A stretch of 64,000 bases of DNA, taken from Podospora comata. Taxonomy: Eukaryota; Ascomycota; Sordariomycetes; Sordariales; Podosporaceae. The DNA lies in the NCBI GenBank assembly GCA_017354895.1, contig CP071497.1, positions 4,216,001-4,280,000 on the forward strand, in the 5' to 3' direction. The position numbers and the translations under genes are program-made. Under the pieces are notes generated by a model. It worked only from the letters and a program-made list of their open reading frames with translations. It searched no databases and was not told the DNA's origin. Of this stretch, positions 1-12,446 are shown piece by piece. Within the stretch, counting starts at the first letter, position 1; each line of letters starts with the position of its first letter.

Positions 1-225
1 GGAGGAGGTTTCGGATTTGGACAGGAGAGGGAGGGTGAGGAGGAGGGAGGTGGTTAGGAGGAGGCTGGCGAGGTGGGAGGCTTTGGGGGATGGTTTTGGG
101 GGATGGGGTGGGCTGGTGGTGTGTAGTGGTCGAGGGAGAAGTCGGAGGTTGATTGGGGGAGCGCGTCGGGGGCGGCTATGGTTGAGGAGGGAGGTGATGG
201 CTATTCGGGGGATGCGTGTCGCCAT
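1..225 (-). CDS. 5' end of a probable mitochondrial membrane protein gene, cut by the window edge
   Basis: An ATG at 225-223 opens a frame that reads without a stop for 75 codons to the edge. The N-terminus looks like a mitochondrial presequence: it begins MATRIPRIAITSLLNHS, is rich in Arg, Ser, Pro and Leu, has no acidic residue for about 70 positions, and is followed by a hydrophobic stretch (SLLLTTSLLLTLPLLS) that could span the inner membrane. Other frames here are also open because the DNA is purine/pyrimidine-skewed, so the call rests on amino-acid character. The product cannot be named from this fragment. A mitochondrial destination is inference. Confidence 0.5.
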   Translation of the reverse strand, partial: MATRIPRIAITSLLNHSRPRRAPPINLRLLPRPLHTTSPPHPPKPSPKASHLASLLLTTSLLLTLPLLSKSETSS

Positions 226-918
226 GGATGGTGGAGGCTGTGTGTGTGGAGATTTGGTAAGCTTTGTGCAAATGTCAGGAAGGAGTTTAGATAAAAGAAT
301 ACAAACCGGTCCAGAGATATCTTCACGTTTTCTCTTCCACAAACCCAACAGGATGGAAGGGTCATCTGATCGCCTTGTTGTACAGGGAACAACATAAGAC
401 ACGGGCGTCGGAAGCGGCTGCGGAAGCGAACACGGCGTTGGGGGCGGTCGGACACCTACTAGCAGTCATCCAATCTCTGCCCACCACGCAGCGGCCGCGC
501 TGTTCACCGCCAGACGAACACGATAGGAAGCCATACCAGAGCAAGATTCAGTTGGGGCAGCCGATGGTTGCCGTCGACAGCAAGAAGTTGTTACGTCAGG
601 GTCCAGCCAAAGCTGCACGTCGGGAGCGTTCCGATTCGAAAACACCTCCTGTGATTGGCCAACCGACAGCTTCACAAGCCCGCCTGGAGCCGCTGTCGAG
701 CAGAAGCTTTTCCCCGGATTTTCAGCGGCTTCGACGGCGCCTTGGCTCTGAAACTAGCCCTGTCTTGGCGGTGCAACTACTACACAGTACAGTCCACACT
801 TCTCATCAAAGCCAAAGAGAAAGAAAAAACACTAGAGTACCTATCCACTTCCAACTACCTTATTTTGCTGTGAGATTTTGTAACAAGAAAAAGCAACAGA
901 AAAGGAAACCCTCTCCAT
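226..918. other. Intergenic: upstream of the edge gene and 3' flank of the 2,276-aa gene
   Basis: About 690 nt between two genes on the minus strand. It should hold the 5' region of the left-edge gene and the 3' end of the large gene. I see no convincing coding frame, tRNA or repeat. Confidence 0.5.
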
Positions 919-3900
919 CTACTGATTGCCCAACCACTCTTCGTAGCTATAGGCCTCCGGTTCTTGAGGCTCATCATACTCATCTCCATACCCATACCCA
1001 CCATCCCCATACAGGTCATCCTCCCCCGTGGCCCCGAGAACATGTCCGTACGGATACAAGTCGTCGTCATCTTGATCGGCCTGTCCCATGAGATCCATGT
1101 ACCACGCCCACGGGTGCTCAGCCTGCTCAGCCTGCTCAGCCTTCTCTTCACTCTCCGTCCTCTTCAAAGCCGACGGGATGGCGCCCTGGTGCTGCCTCGG
1201 CGGCGACTGTCCCCTCTCCAACGGCTCCCTGAAACTAATGTTCCTCGCCCTCTTCCCAAGAGTTTGTATAGGGATCGCTCGCCTGTCAGCCTCAGCCTTC
1301 ACCTCTTCATTTTCGTTTTCCAATCGCGTCGTTCTAATGTAGGTCATCTCAGTATCTCATGCGATCACACGTCCCAGATACTGAATGGAGACACTTACAG
1401 GCGCCTATACTCCTTCTCAGACCTCGCCAACTTGCCCAATTCGGCTTTGATCTCTTTCCATCTCCTCTCATCGTGTCTATTTCCCATCTGTGTTAGCGCT
1501 ACCTCATAATGGGGGAATACTAGACGTCGAAAAACTTACTTGCTCATCTCTCCGTTCGCGCTATTCTTCTTCTTATCCCTCAACACATTCAACCGATCCC
1601 TCTGCTCCTCCTTCTTCCTCACCGTCTGACTAACAAGAGCTAGCAATCGTTGCCACTGATTGACCGGCCCGTCCCCAATCATCTGCTTCACTTCATCATC
1701 CCACTCGGCAATGGCCTTGAACTCCTCCTCCAGCACCTTGTCCTCTTGGGCGATCTGCTGTTCCGTTTCCTTGTCAGGCTTGTACGTGCCGTCCTCGGAG
1801 TCTCTTCTCTGTCTCTTCCGCGGGGGCTGCTTCGTGGCACTGGTATCTGGCAGCAGCTTTCGTTTCCCAGGCTGGTTCACCGCAGGGGTCTCCTCATTCT
1901 CATCAGAGACAGCGAGGAACTCGTCGGATGATTCGGGCGTCTCGCCGGTGGGGACATAGTCGGGATCCTCCTCACGTTGCTGACGCCTTCGCCTCTTTTC
2001 CTCTTTTTCCCTTATTCTTTGCTTTTGTTCCTCGGTCAGCGGACGACGTGCAGTCGGTTTCTTGCTGGACGTTGTAGGCTGTGGAGCTACTGGAGGCTGT
2101 GGAACCACTGGAGGTTGCGGAGGTTGTGGAGGATCAGGACCCCCCGTTGGTGGTTCAGTCTGCTGAGTACCACCACCATCACCATCGTTTTCATTGTCGC
2201 TAACTGGAAAATCGTCAACCTCACCCAGACCAACACGGCCTGATCTGATCCTCGTCGTCCTCAGTCCCCACTGGTTCCCATCATGTCCCAGTCCCTCCAT
2301 GATCTCCTTGTACTGCCACGGTTTCAACCCCTGTGGAAGCCCTCTCATCCCGATCCGTCTTTCGATCTGCCCCACCATGTGTCTCTGACTGACAGTCCGC
2401 ATGTTCTCCCGCATGGTCCTAGGGCTGAAGCGCTGCCCCGGAGCCCTATACGGTCCTTCATCCGGAAATTCAAACCGATCGGGCTCGTCTCCCGAGTTGT
2501 CGTCCTGTGACGAGTGATAATCTTCCAGGACACCCTCCTCATCCTTATCTGCCTCCTCCTCCTCCTCCTCCTCCTCCTCTGTCGAGCTGCTCACCTGCAC
2601 TGGCGTGGTCTGGGTCCCAGCCGAGACACCGGTACGTCTCTCAGGTGTATCCCCAGCCCCATCAAACCCCATCCCATTCACCTCATCATCATAACCCCCC
2701 CCCACCGACACCAAAGTACTATTCCCCTCCCCAACCCCAATACCCAACCCCGGCGTCCTCCCAATCTGAGCCATATACCTACTCCACTTCCTCGGACTCC
2801 TCTTCCTAATCTCACTTACCGGAACCCCCCCTTCCCAACTCCCCCTTGAAGCCGCCACCAGCCCAGCCATGCCATCATCCTCATCAAACCACGTCGGTCT
2901 AGCCCGCACATTCGGCACGTCAGGATCAAACGGGGTCTCCCACTCAAACCCCGTCAGATCTTCCGCCGGGATCCCCTCGTCGGTAAAAGCCCCCAGCTTG
3001 AGCGGTTTCCCGACAGGGTTGGTGCACCACTTCTCCAACCACTCGACATGTATCTCATCCCCGTAGTGCTCGTCCCACTTGGCGGCATCCCAGCCCTGGC
3101 CGACGAAGGCCATGCAGATGGGACATGGCTCACGCTTATGCGCTTTGCGGAAGTGGTCGACTGCCGTCTCGGGGGTGCGCAAAACAGGGAGGTGGCACTG
3201 GAAGAAGGGACAGTTTCTCGTCTGAAGAGCCAGGTCTTGAATGGCCCTCGCGCGGAGTTCTTCCGGGATAGGTGGCGGGCGGAGGGTGTAAGGTTGGATG
3301 CCTACTTTGGAGATGAGGTTAGGGGACATGTTGGGTTTGTGGGCGATGACCACCTCGCTGATGACGGGTGGATCTTCCAGGGGAGGGTCGGTAGGGTCGA
3401 TTGTGGGGGGTGCTCCGGGGGGGAGCTTGGTGGTGTACAGCAGCTTTGCCTTTGTCAGCGTGTCCAACGCCTTGATGTCCTCCAGCGTGGAGTAAGGTGG
3501 TTTGGGAGGGGAAGCTGGCTTCTTGTTTTCTGCGCCGGGACGCGGGGGACGGGGGGTGGTGTCTGTTGGGTCGAACTTGGAGGCGTCACGCTTGCCGGGA
3601 GGATAGGGGGTGGCAGGACTGGTGCTGGCAGGAGCGGGTGGGGTGGGATCGCTTTCGCCGGTGAGTTCTTGGACCCTCTTCCTGTATACTTGGTCTAAGG
3701 TTTCCCTGTTCTTGTAGCCGGCTGCTTCTGCCTCGTTGTTGGCGTGGACTTGGTTCCAGTAGTTTTCCTTTGCCGTGATATCTGGGAGACCAACCCCGGG
3801 CTTGGTGGTTGGCCACTTCCTAATCCAGTATCCAGGGCGGTTTGGATTTTCTACCCAATGCTGGGGGTCGGGCAGAATCACACCCGTCTTTGCCGGGCTC

Positions 3901-6900
3901 TTCTTTGTTGGCTTGGTCGTGGGGGTTGATTCCTTTGTTGGCTCTTTGGGAGCCCTCTTCGCCGCCCGTGCTGCAAAGGCCTGGGCGATACGGGGGTCGA
4001 CAGCACCCTTGGGCTGACGGGGGGCTGTGAGTGGTTTCGGAGATCCCCTGGGCTTTTGGGGTGTCCTGATTCTAGAACGTGCGACGGGTTTGACCGGTTT
4101 GACCCGGGGTGTAGTATAATGGCCCAGCGTTGGCGTTCCCGTCTCGGTGGGAAGGGTCACTCTCCGCCTCTTGTGACGGGTCGGACTGGGAGTCGGCTGC
4201 ATACGGGGCTTTTCTTTAGGCTGCTCCTGTTGAACAGGCGCGACGCTCAGATGCAGCGGCCGCGTGAGCGGAGGTGGCTCGAATTGTTCCGGCAACTCTG
4301 GCTTGTCCTTCGGTATCTTCACGAGTTGAAAATTATCTGGAAGGAAATCTAGCACCGGAACTTTCAACTGTTTCTCCCAAGGCTGCCACGTCCCCAAGTC
4401 TTCCATCGGTGTCGCACGATACAATTGCCAGTCAAAGTTGTGCGTAACCGCCGGCGGTTTGTATCTGCCCCATAGCTTTTTCTGTGGAGTTTCGGTGTAG
4501 ATGTCGCGATATCCGAACGGCTGATGCTCATAGATGCCCTCAAAAACCGGCAACGATTGCTCATCCACCTTGTTGATCCGCAGGTAAGGGTGGACAATGA
4601 GCCTCCGGGCCACTTCCCATTCAGTCTCAGTCATGGATGGACTAACAAGAATGTCAGGGAGGTCGGGGTCAAAGCCTTGGGTGATGCTGAAGTGGTCCGT
4701 CTTGCTGTCAAACGGCCCCCCATTTGCCATCACTTTGCCCACGAACTCTCGGAGTTTATCAAGTGAGATCTCCCACAGAGACAGTGGGCACTCATGTACC
4801 GAAGCCCCGTCGTAGGAGGCATCCTGGAAACTATACCTCCTCCAGACCGGTCGTGACACGATAAACTGAGGGAACAGGCTGAGTGGGCTGGGTGCTTTAA
4901 CACCCTTCGGGTAGATCGCTTCCTTTGTCAGCTTCTCTATCTTTGCCATCAACTCGACAAACGCCTCAACAAGAGGCGTAAAGGCTCTGCTTAATGCCGG
5001 GGTGAACTCTGCATCCGGGCTACTCGTATCGAGTACGTCGACAAGGCTTATGTAGAGGGATGGAGGTACACCCGTTTCGTCAGCAACAGGGTATTTTCCA
5101 AAGTGTGGCCCGAGCCAGTTCTCGCCAGGAAAGAAAACCTCGAGGTAGGTCAGCCCAGCGAAAGGGACCCCTTCTGCTGTCTTCCAGATTTCACTCGCAA
5201 GGATCGGTCTGAGCAACCTCTCGGCAACAATCGATGGAGCCGTCAGTTCCAAGTGCGTCAGATACCAGTCGTCAGACGCGCTGTCATATGCCTTTGTCTG
5301 GCCAGGGGCCAAAATGTGCCATCGATCAGAAACCTGCCCCGACCCCCCTGGAGCGAATGCCCGAAGCGTTACCGCGTAAGTGTACTTCTTTGCGTTGACT
5401 AGGTCGAGTTGCGCCGCAATTACCTCCCAGTTTGACTTGAGAAAGGCCAAACCTCCATATGTTACCGGAGCTTGGGTTGGATTGCCCTGCTCGTCGGTGG
5501 TGAAGGCATTTATCAGCGCAGCTGGGATCGCTGGGCGGCCTGGACGGTCGCGGATAGCTCCCGGTACCAACACACGGCATACTTGTTGCATCCAGCGGCT
5601 GTACTGATTCGTGAAGAAGGCAGTGGCAGGAGCATCGTCCCCGGCGGGTAACGGCAACCGAAGGTAAGCAACGTCTGGTCTACCTCTCCCTTTCAACTGT
5701 GACCAGTCCAAGGTGACCTTTCCAACATGGTGTCTGGCTCCCGGCTCCCACTTCCAAGGAATGGGGTCATGTGGGCCTGCCACGAAGGGGATCAGCTTCC
5801 CAAAATACGCGCTGTCTCCTGGACGGTATTGCTTGTCGATCTGCTGGCAAAGCCAGTTGAATGCGACGCGGTCCTTGACAAGGGCACCTACCCCAGCACA
5901 CTGCACGCGGCAGGCATGCTGGTTGATATCAGCGAGAAATGCGTCCCTCTCCTCTTGCAACTCATAATCCTTGCTGGGGTCCATGATGTAGAGGTTGTAA
6001 GTCACTCCAGCCCTGCTGTCAAGGCCAAGCAGACGGTCAACGGCGTCCACAAAGCTGTTAAAAATCCCACGACGGAACCAGACAACACCCTGGTACCCAT
6101 GAAGCGGGATCATCAGGCTCTTTCCAGGCTGGAAATCAGTTTCCTTGGCGAACTGCTTCTCCAACTGACCAACCTTGGTTTTGAACGTCGGCGCCCTTTT
6201 CTCGTCCAGTGACCATCGATCCGAGACATTGTCGAGGGTCGACGGCGGTGGGTATTTTGCTAGATTCCTCCACTGCTTACTTTTCGGAGGTTCTTCATCT
6301 GCCATGCCATCTCTGATGTGCAGGTCGTCGTCGCTCTCGTTCTCTTCCTCTTCCATGTCCCAATCGTCATCCAAACCTCCACCGCGAAGGCCTATCTCGT
6401 TTGTTTCCATCATGTCGAGATAGGCGTTCACGTCCAAATCACCTTCGCGCGAGGCGAGATCCTCCAGCGCCAACATGTCCAAATCGGAGCCTTCCTTGGT
6501 GCTCTCCTCATCAGACACGAGGTCTTGCTCTTCCCCCATCATCACATCTGACCCACCGTCTGAGCTAACCTCCACCGCCTCGAACCATGTCTCCTCGAGC
6601 TCGTCCTCCCACTCATCCTCTTCCAGTTCTTCGAGATCATTCTCACCTCCTCGAAGCCCTGCATCGTCCGGGAGCCGGCGCATCCAGGGCGGCGGTTTGA
6701 GCTGCCAATTCCCCTCGTCATCAGCATAAACATCCAGGTCATTCTCATGATAAGGCCTCCGTTTCATCCCCGCAAGCGACGGGGGCTTCCCTATAAAACC
6801 AGATGACCTCCCTCTGAACCCAACCGGCCCATCATAGTAAGGCCCATACCGCTTTTCTTCTTTCCTCCTCGTAAACAACAGTCTCCTCCCACCACCCATC

Positions 6901-7938
6901 TTTTTGGGTACTGGCGAGGCGGTGACATTATTCAGGGCTATTTAACATGTCAGTAAGAAACCCCAAAACAAAGGAGGAGACCGAAAGAAGAAACATACCC
7001 TTCGCAGGCTCCGGAATATACTTCTTGAAGTCATTCAAAAAGTAATACCTATCCTCAAAGTACTGCTCCTGAAACTCTTTCGACCCCGGCTCGAACATAT
7101 TGTCCTGCACCTCAGCCCCCGGCGCCGGGATAGGCACCCCAATATAAAACGCCGCCAGCCTCGACGGCAAATCCCACGCCTCATCCTCAGCATCATACCC
7201 CAACAACACCTTGCCAATCTGAGGCCTCAACCTCTGATACCCAATCATATCCGCCTCCTGAATCAGCGCCTCAGCCCGGTTGCTGCTGGACGCTACAGGG
7301 ATCAAAGGCCAAATCTTGGCCAGCTGCTGCGTCGTAAAGTTGGCCTCGAGAAACATCCTCAGCGTGGTGTTAACATCCTTCCCATTGACAATCTCCCTAA
7401 CAGCATTCCTAAACTGCTTGGTGATATACCCAAACCGGTCCTTTGTCCGCGCATCCGGGTTCAGCCGCGGATCCAGATTGTAATCCTCCCGTTCATGGTC
7501 CGGCATGAACGGGTCGTCGATCCGATAGAACCTGGGCACCTCCCGTTTCCCCACCCAGTCCTTTTCCTTTTCCTTTGCCTCTCTCGCGGCCTCCTCCACG
7601 TCCCAGAATCTTTCGGGAACCTTGTCAATGTTCTTGACCGACGTGAGCTCGCTCGTGGGATCGAGCGGGTGGTAATCTTTTCTTTCCGCTGCGAGCTTGT
7701 TCCATGCGTAGGGCGAGGTTTTTTTCGCGCTCCGGTGGCCGAACTTGGGTGCTTTCCATTTGCCGTAAACGGGACGTCGATACGGTGGTGTCTTTGCCGG
7801 CGTGACAGGCCAGGCGCCTGGGGGCTGGGGGGTGGCCTTCAGTTTCCAGTCTTGTCGTGTCCCGGCCATCCGCTGCTCAGACGTGTCTGACCAGCCGGTG
7901 TTGAGAAAGTTCCAAATCCTTTGAAACATGTGGGCCAT
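919..7938 (-). CDS. Very large acidic protein with C2H2-like zinc fingers, function unknown (2,276 aa)
   Basis: The gene model has four exons: 7938-6999, 6937-1540, 1476-1399 and 1333-919. The introns are 61, 63 and 65 nt with GTATGT/GTAAGT donors, and the exons sum to exactly 2,277 codons. Residues 1-315 are moderately basic and aromatic-rich. Next come strongly acidic, Glu/Asp-rich segments, a long ordered-looking middle part, then a Pro/Lys/Thr-rich linker. Near residue 1,550 lies a Cys/His cluster (CPFFQCHLP, H-F-R-K-A-H, CPIC) that reads as two zinc-binding units. The C-terminal third is low-complexity and charged, with a run of nine Glu near residue 1,770, and the last exon is Asp/Tyr/Gly-rich. 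No signal peptide or membrane segment is visible. A nuclear, nucleic-acid- or chromatin-linked role would fit the zinc fingers and acidic tracts, but that is inference; I do not recognise the family. Confidence 0.8.
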
Positions 7939-8594
7939 CTTGGAAAGGGCTTGATTGTGGTGACAGTGTGGTTAGGTCGGGTGGTGGTGGGGGAGAAGGT
8001 AAGACGCCGATGGGGCGGGTTGGAAGCTTCATGGTGGTGGAAATATTCGAGGCTTGGGGACAAAGCGTGGTCAGTAAACAAGCTGGTGTGTTGTGTGGGG
8101 AGAGCTGCGTGCTGTTTTCTTTGTTCTTCAAGTCAAAATACGGACTGGAAATCACGTCCGCCATTGGGTCGAGGGGCAACAAACAAAGGCAACAGGGCTG
8201 CTTGCGAACATGGATATTCTGCGGATTGTGTCCGGAAGGGGTAATGCAAATAACAAAGGTTTGTGTTGACCTAACATTCAGACTCAATGATGGCGATGGG
8301 ATTGAGTTTTTTTGCTGACGGCTGCGCGTCTTTGAGCCTGTCAATCTTCCTTTGGGCGAGTTGCAGAGCAAGCAATGCTTTTTGACCTAACAATGGCATT
8401 CATTGAGTGATGAGGTTTGGTGCGGGGGGTACCATGTGACCTCTCATCCCTCTGACCTCGATGACGATTTTCGACAACATATCAACTTGCACAAATGCAA
8501 TGGTTGTATTCAGTTATGTTATACATTATGCCCTCAATAACCCCAACATCTCTTGAGTTGTCGCTCATCAAGTTGGACCATACACCCGCCTCGA
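7939..8594. other. Intergenic
   Basis: This is the promoter side of the 2,276-aa gene and the 3' flank of the crystallin-like gene. Short open frames here have no family signature. Nothing else stands out. Confidence 0.5.
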
Positions 8595-9058
8595 TTACCC
8601 GCAACGGAACGAGCTGATACGGTTATCGAACCTTCCATTCCCATCGCTAAGGTTGGCGTCGTCTTGGTTCTGGTACACCAGCCCCTGGCAGTTGGCGTGT
8701 CTGCAATGATGGTTAGAACAATGTGAAATCTTTTGATTGAGGGCTGGTGCTGTGACTTACTCCCACCACTGGCAATGCCGTCCTTTTCCAGAGTGGCGTA
8801 TCGAACTGATGGCATCGTTCCAGCTGCCAGAGAAGTTTACTGGAGGATTTTGTTAACCCTTAGCTACTCAGAGAGAAGGAAGAAAGGTTGCTTACCACAC
8901 TCGTTGCGGCCGCCATAAAAGGTCCGGCATTGACCACCCCACCAGGGGTCCTTGCAGGCATAAACACTGATCCGCTCTTGACCCCCATTCGACTGGGAGG
9001 CCGTGACTGACAGGACGCCAAGTGCCACAAGGACCGCAAGAGACTTGACGTTGAACAT
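8595..9058 (-). CDS. Small secreted beta/gamma-crystallin-like cysteine-rich protein (115 aa)
   Basis: There are three exons (9058-8896, 8839-8762, 8701-8595) with 56- and 60-nt introns, summing to exactly 116 codons. Residues 1-21 form a signal peptide (MFNVKSLAVLVALGVLSVTA). The mature part shows two crystallin-type half repeats: Y-A-C-K-D-P-W-W-G-G-Q-C followed by a C-V-N-F-S-G-S-W-N-D block, then C-Q-W-W-E-H-A-N-C-Q-G-L followed by F-D-N-R-I-S-S-F-R-C-G. The W-N-D-x-I-S-S and D-N-R-I-S-S repeats are the typical ends of such Greek-key motifs. Cysteines are paired as in disulfide-stabilised fungal secreted proteins. Function is unknown; calcium binding, antimicrobial activity or an effector role are possible. 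The start is the Met immediately before the signal peptide, since the upstream open frame is low-complexity. Confidence 0.85.
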
Positions 9059-10323
9059 CTGGATGGTGTCGAGAGCTACGAGAAAAAGGCTCCAAGGGTG
9101 ATGTTCGAGGGTGAAAGAGCAGTAGGTCGTTGTTTGTGAGCCGGGCGGTCTTGTTTTCTTATGTTTTTCAGGGTCCTCCCTCCCCCCCCCCCGGATCCTT
9201 CGGCGACCCATCAAGTGATCGGCAGTCATGAAGTTGAGGTGATTCAGATGAGGTCCCGGATCATGATCCACTATTCAGGGTCCAAGATGATCTCCCGAGC
9301 TCCCCTAGACGCTAGTGCTTCCGCCTAGCTGGTACTATCGCATCCTATATTTGATCCTAGATTAGCACGGATATCAGGGTGGCCTCCAGTCAGCAACGCG
9401 ACAGGTCCGGATCTGCTTCCGGGTCTCACGTTCTGTTAGCTGAGGTGAGATTGCAGGGGTCCAATCCAACAGTGGAGTGCAACGGCAACAGCTTCCTGAT
9501 CGACAATCTGGTTCTGGTGTTGGCTGCCGTTATTCTCGCTGTCTTAGCACGGTCCGTGTTGTTAATCCAGACCGTACTAATGCCTAGCCGTCCTCCAAGT
9601 CGTTTGCCACGTGACATTCACGTGTTATGATCTCTTTGCAGCTGGTGAAAGCTTTCACAGCCGCACCACCGCAACGATCGCACTATCGCATCACGGTCAA
9701 TGTCGTCTTTTCATGAAGTCTTGGTTAAGACAGCCTCCCCATGGTCAAATCACACTTACATGCAACATCCCATCCAATAGAGTGGAAGAGAACTCAGCCT
9801 CACCAACCCGCCAAGCCAATAATTCGAACCTCGCGATGCTAAACTTGACACGGCCTGTTTACCCCTCACAGTAAAACAACATCTTCAACTTGTTTCAACT
9901 CTCTCGAAGCCACAATGGACAAACTGACCTCAACCGACGGGAGTCGACTGGAATCTCTCTGCTCTGAATGGGCGGCGAGGGACATCAGAGTTCTTTCCCC
10001 AAGCTCATCGCCATCAGCGGCTCTGTGGAACTTGGCTTAATGTTGATGGCACCCATTGCATGATTGGCGGTCATTATTTATTTCACATCACTTGCCTGGA
10101 TGGAGCAGCTACTTTGGGATATTGGGGTTTCCCCAAAGTGATAGCCTCGATATTTATCCCGTCGAGGTGCCTTGCAAGGAACTGTTGTGGGCCGATTGAT
10201 ATCTTGATAAAATCTTGTGGTTGGGCTAAACGGAGAACAACGAGAGTCACGATGCCTCCAAGTATATGTACCCAGCATATGATATGTACACGTCTCATGT
10301 CACTAATATACCTTCATTACACC
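9059..10323. other. Intergenic, no gene seen
   Basis: About 1.26 kb. It contains a run of eleven C at 9182-9192 near the crystallin promoter and scattered short open frames without recognisable content. No tRNA, rRNA or array was noticed. Confidence 0.5.
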
Positions 10324-11664
10324 CTACTCGATGCAAACCTTCCCTTCAAAGAAGCTTCCATCCCAAGCCTCAGCCACCTCCTCAGCAACCAACCGGTTAA
10401 TCTCAATCCCCGGGTGGTAATCATTAAACCACAAGCACGAAACCCCATCCCCATTCCAGCACTTGGCATCCGGCGAGCCATACTCAGTCGGGTTATCCAA
10501 CGCCTCATTGAACGCAACCCCCGTGTCGACAATCTTGATCACCGACCCAGCATTCGCCGCCTGGAAAGTCGCGGCCCGGGAAGCGATAGCAGCGTTGTAC
10601 TTGGCGATAGCGGCAGCCTCGGTTTCCTGAGCCCACTCTGTCTCCTCGACCATGACAGGAGTGCGATGAATCGCTTTTCATAAAGTCAGCACGAAATTCT
10701 CCGAAGGAACAGGAAAAAGGAAAGCTTACGCGGCACACCCAAAGCAACAAACTGCCTCGCCCCCGCATCATACAACACCTGCAGCTGCCCAAAATACGTA
10801 TCCATAATCTCGCTCAGCAGCTGGTCATACTCCTCCTTCCACCAGCTGTTCCCCACGTCGTTCACGCCGATCCAGATGCCGAAGAGAGCGTTCTCTGCTG
10901 TCCAGGGGGCGTAGGATGGCTTGGTGGCGATGGTGTTGGTGAACTGCTGGACTTGGTCGATCAAGCTCAGGACGTCCTCTCTCCAGGGCTGGACGAGGGT
11001 GGCGTTGGTGGTGGCGCCGCCGTAGGCGAAGTTGTAGGTGAGGAGGGTGGAGGCGTTGTACTGGGAGGTGAGGAAGCCAACCCAGTTTAGGCCGCCGGAG
11101 GCTGTCCAGCCGGGGAGGGGTGGGTTGCCAAAGGGGTTGGAGGGGGAGGGTTTGGTGGAGAGGGGGTCGAAGCCTGTTTGGGAGTAGGAGTCGCCGCTGA
11201 GGGGTGGTGTGAATCTCCATCGAGCTGAAAGGAGGCAACAGGGACAACATGGAGAAGCTTACAAGTTGATGAAGTACTTGGCGGCGGAGGTTGGGCTGGA
11301 GGATGGGGCGGCACTTGTGCTGGTCGACTGGACAGAGCTGGTGCTGGTGCTGGTGGTAGGGACGACTGTCGGGGCGGCAGTGGTGCTTGTTGTCTGGGAG
11401 CCTGGCACACACTGGTCTTGATGGTTGTCAGTCGCAATGCTATGGGAGCTATCTGTTGTCAGGAACAGGATTGGGAGACGTACGATACCAGTCGTTGTAA
11501 GCCGTGCAAACAGCACCAGAAACGCACACCTTCGACCCCTGATATCCAATCCCACCACACTGTCCCCAAAGATTCACAGCGTTTTGACGTCTAGTAACAG
11601 CAGCTAACCCGGGCGCCGCACTCAACAGAGCCACCAAACCGGCCTTGACAATTTGACCACCCAT
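10324..11664 (-). CDS. Secreted CE16-type GDSL acetylesterase with N-terminal CBM1 (383 aa)
   Basis: The four exons (11664-11484, 11416-11263, 11196-10730, 10673-10324) sum to 384 codons. A signal peptide ends near residue 22. A fungal cellulose-binding module follows at residues 33-63 (W-G-Q-C-G-G ... W-Y-H-Q-C), then a Ser/Thr-rich linker of about 40 residues, then the SGNH hydrolase domain. Block I is [14 protein letters not shown] with Ser115 as nucleophile. Block III is [11 protein letters not shown]. Block V near the C-terminus reads W-F-N-D-Y-H-P-G (Asp352, His354). CE16 enzymes remove acetyl groups from the non-reducing ends of xylo-oligosaccharides and related sugars outside the cell, and the CBM1 anchors the enzyme to cellulose. 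The splice sites were chosen because only they restore both the CBM1 cysteine frame and the GDS motif. Confidence 0.9.
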
Positions 11665-12446
11665 TATTTCTTCGGTTCTCGACAGGGGACAGAGAAGATG
11701 AGGCTCGAACTGAGATGAGATCAGCTGGAGAACAACAGGATCCTGATCAAAGCAACAACGGAAGATCGCACCTTATATTAACTCTTTCCCGCCCTGTCAT
11801 TATCCCAAATATGGCCTGGTTCCGGCTCGCCGGGCTCATGGTGGTAAAAACACTCCATCGCACGTGTTCGGCTGTTGGAAGGGTGTAAGATGATTGGTGG
11901 ATTCATGGTGAGCAAGGGGTAAAGTGGAGGTCCCGAATGCAGGAGGGCGGAGGGAGAAGATGCGGAATACCACCCCGAACAGCCGAATGTCTTGAAAACA
12001 CGAGGTGATGTTGCCATGGAGAGGCGGACGGTGGAGGAGGCAGCTCCATCAGGGTAAGGTAGTAGGCTAAAGTTTGCTTCCCGAGGTTATCGACAGGGAT
12101 CGAAACTTGGTTCGGGAGCAGCGGTGCATGGCCGGCCGAGATGTTGTGAATCTTTGAGTTTGACGACCTGTACGTCAGACATATTAGGAGATCATGTCTC
12201 CAGTCCGGTCTGGACACTCCTGAAGAACTTCGAGCACAGCATTTTTGGCTGCATCTGCAGTTTTATAAGACCGTACGCTCATGCACCAACAACCCTCAGA
12301 ACTTTCTTTCACCACATCAACACAAGATCGATCCCGTTGATCACGAGCGCGCACATCAGAACCCTGCTGCAAAGGAAACGAATGGCTTCCAGCAAACAAC
12401 AATGCTTCCTACAGGCCATCAGCAGGGGAGTTTCACCCTTTTGGGT
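11665..12446. other. Intergenic, apart from the TATA-like site
   Basis: CE16 promoter region and the 3' flank of the NACHT pseudogene. No further gene seen. Confidence 0.5.
11773..11781 (-). promoter_or_regulatory. TATA-like element upstream of the CE16 gene
   Basis: AATATAAGG on the minus strand lies about 110 nt upstream of the CE16 start codon, at a usual distance for a fungal TATA box. Support is positional only. Confidence 0.35.

Noticed and set aside
375-1091. Plus-strand frame of 238 codons near the left edge
   Set aside because: No recognisable domains, poor start context, low-complexity His/Thr/Pro tail; overlaps the 3' end of the large minus-strand gene.
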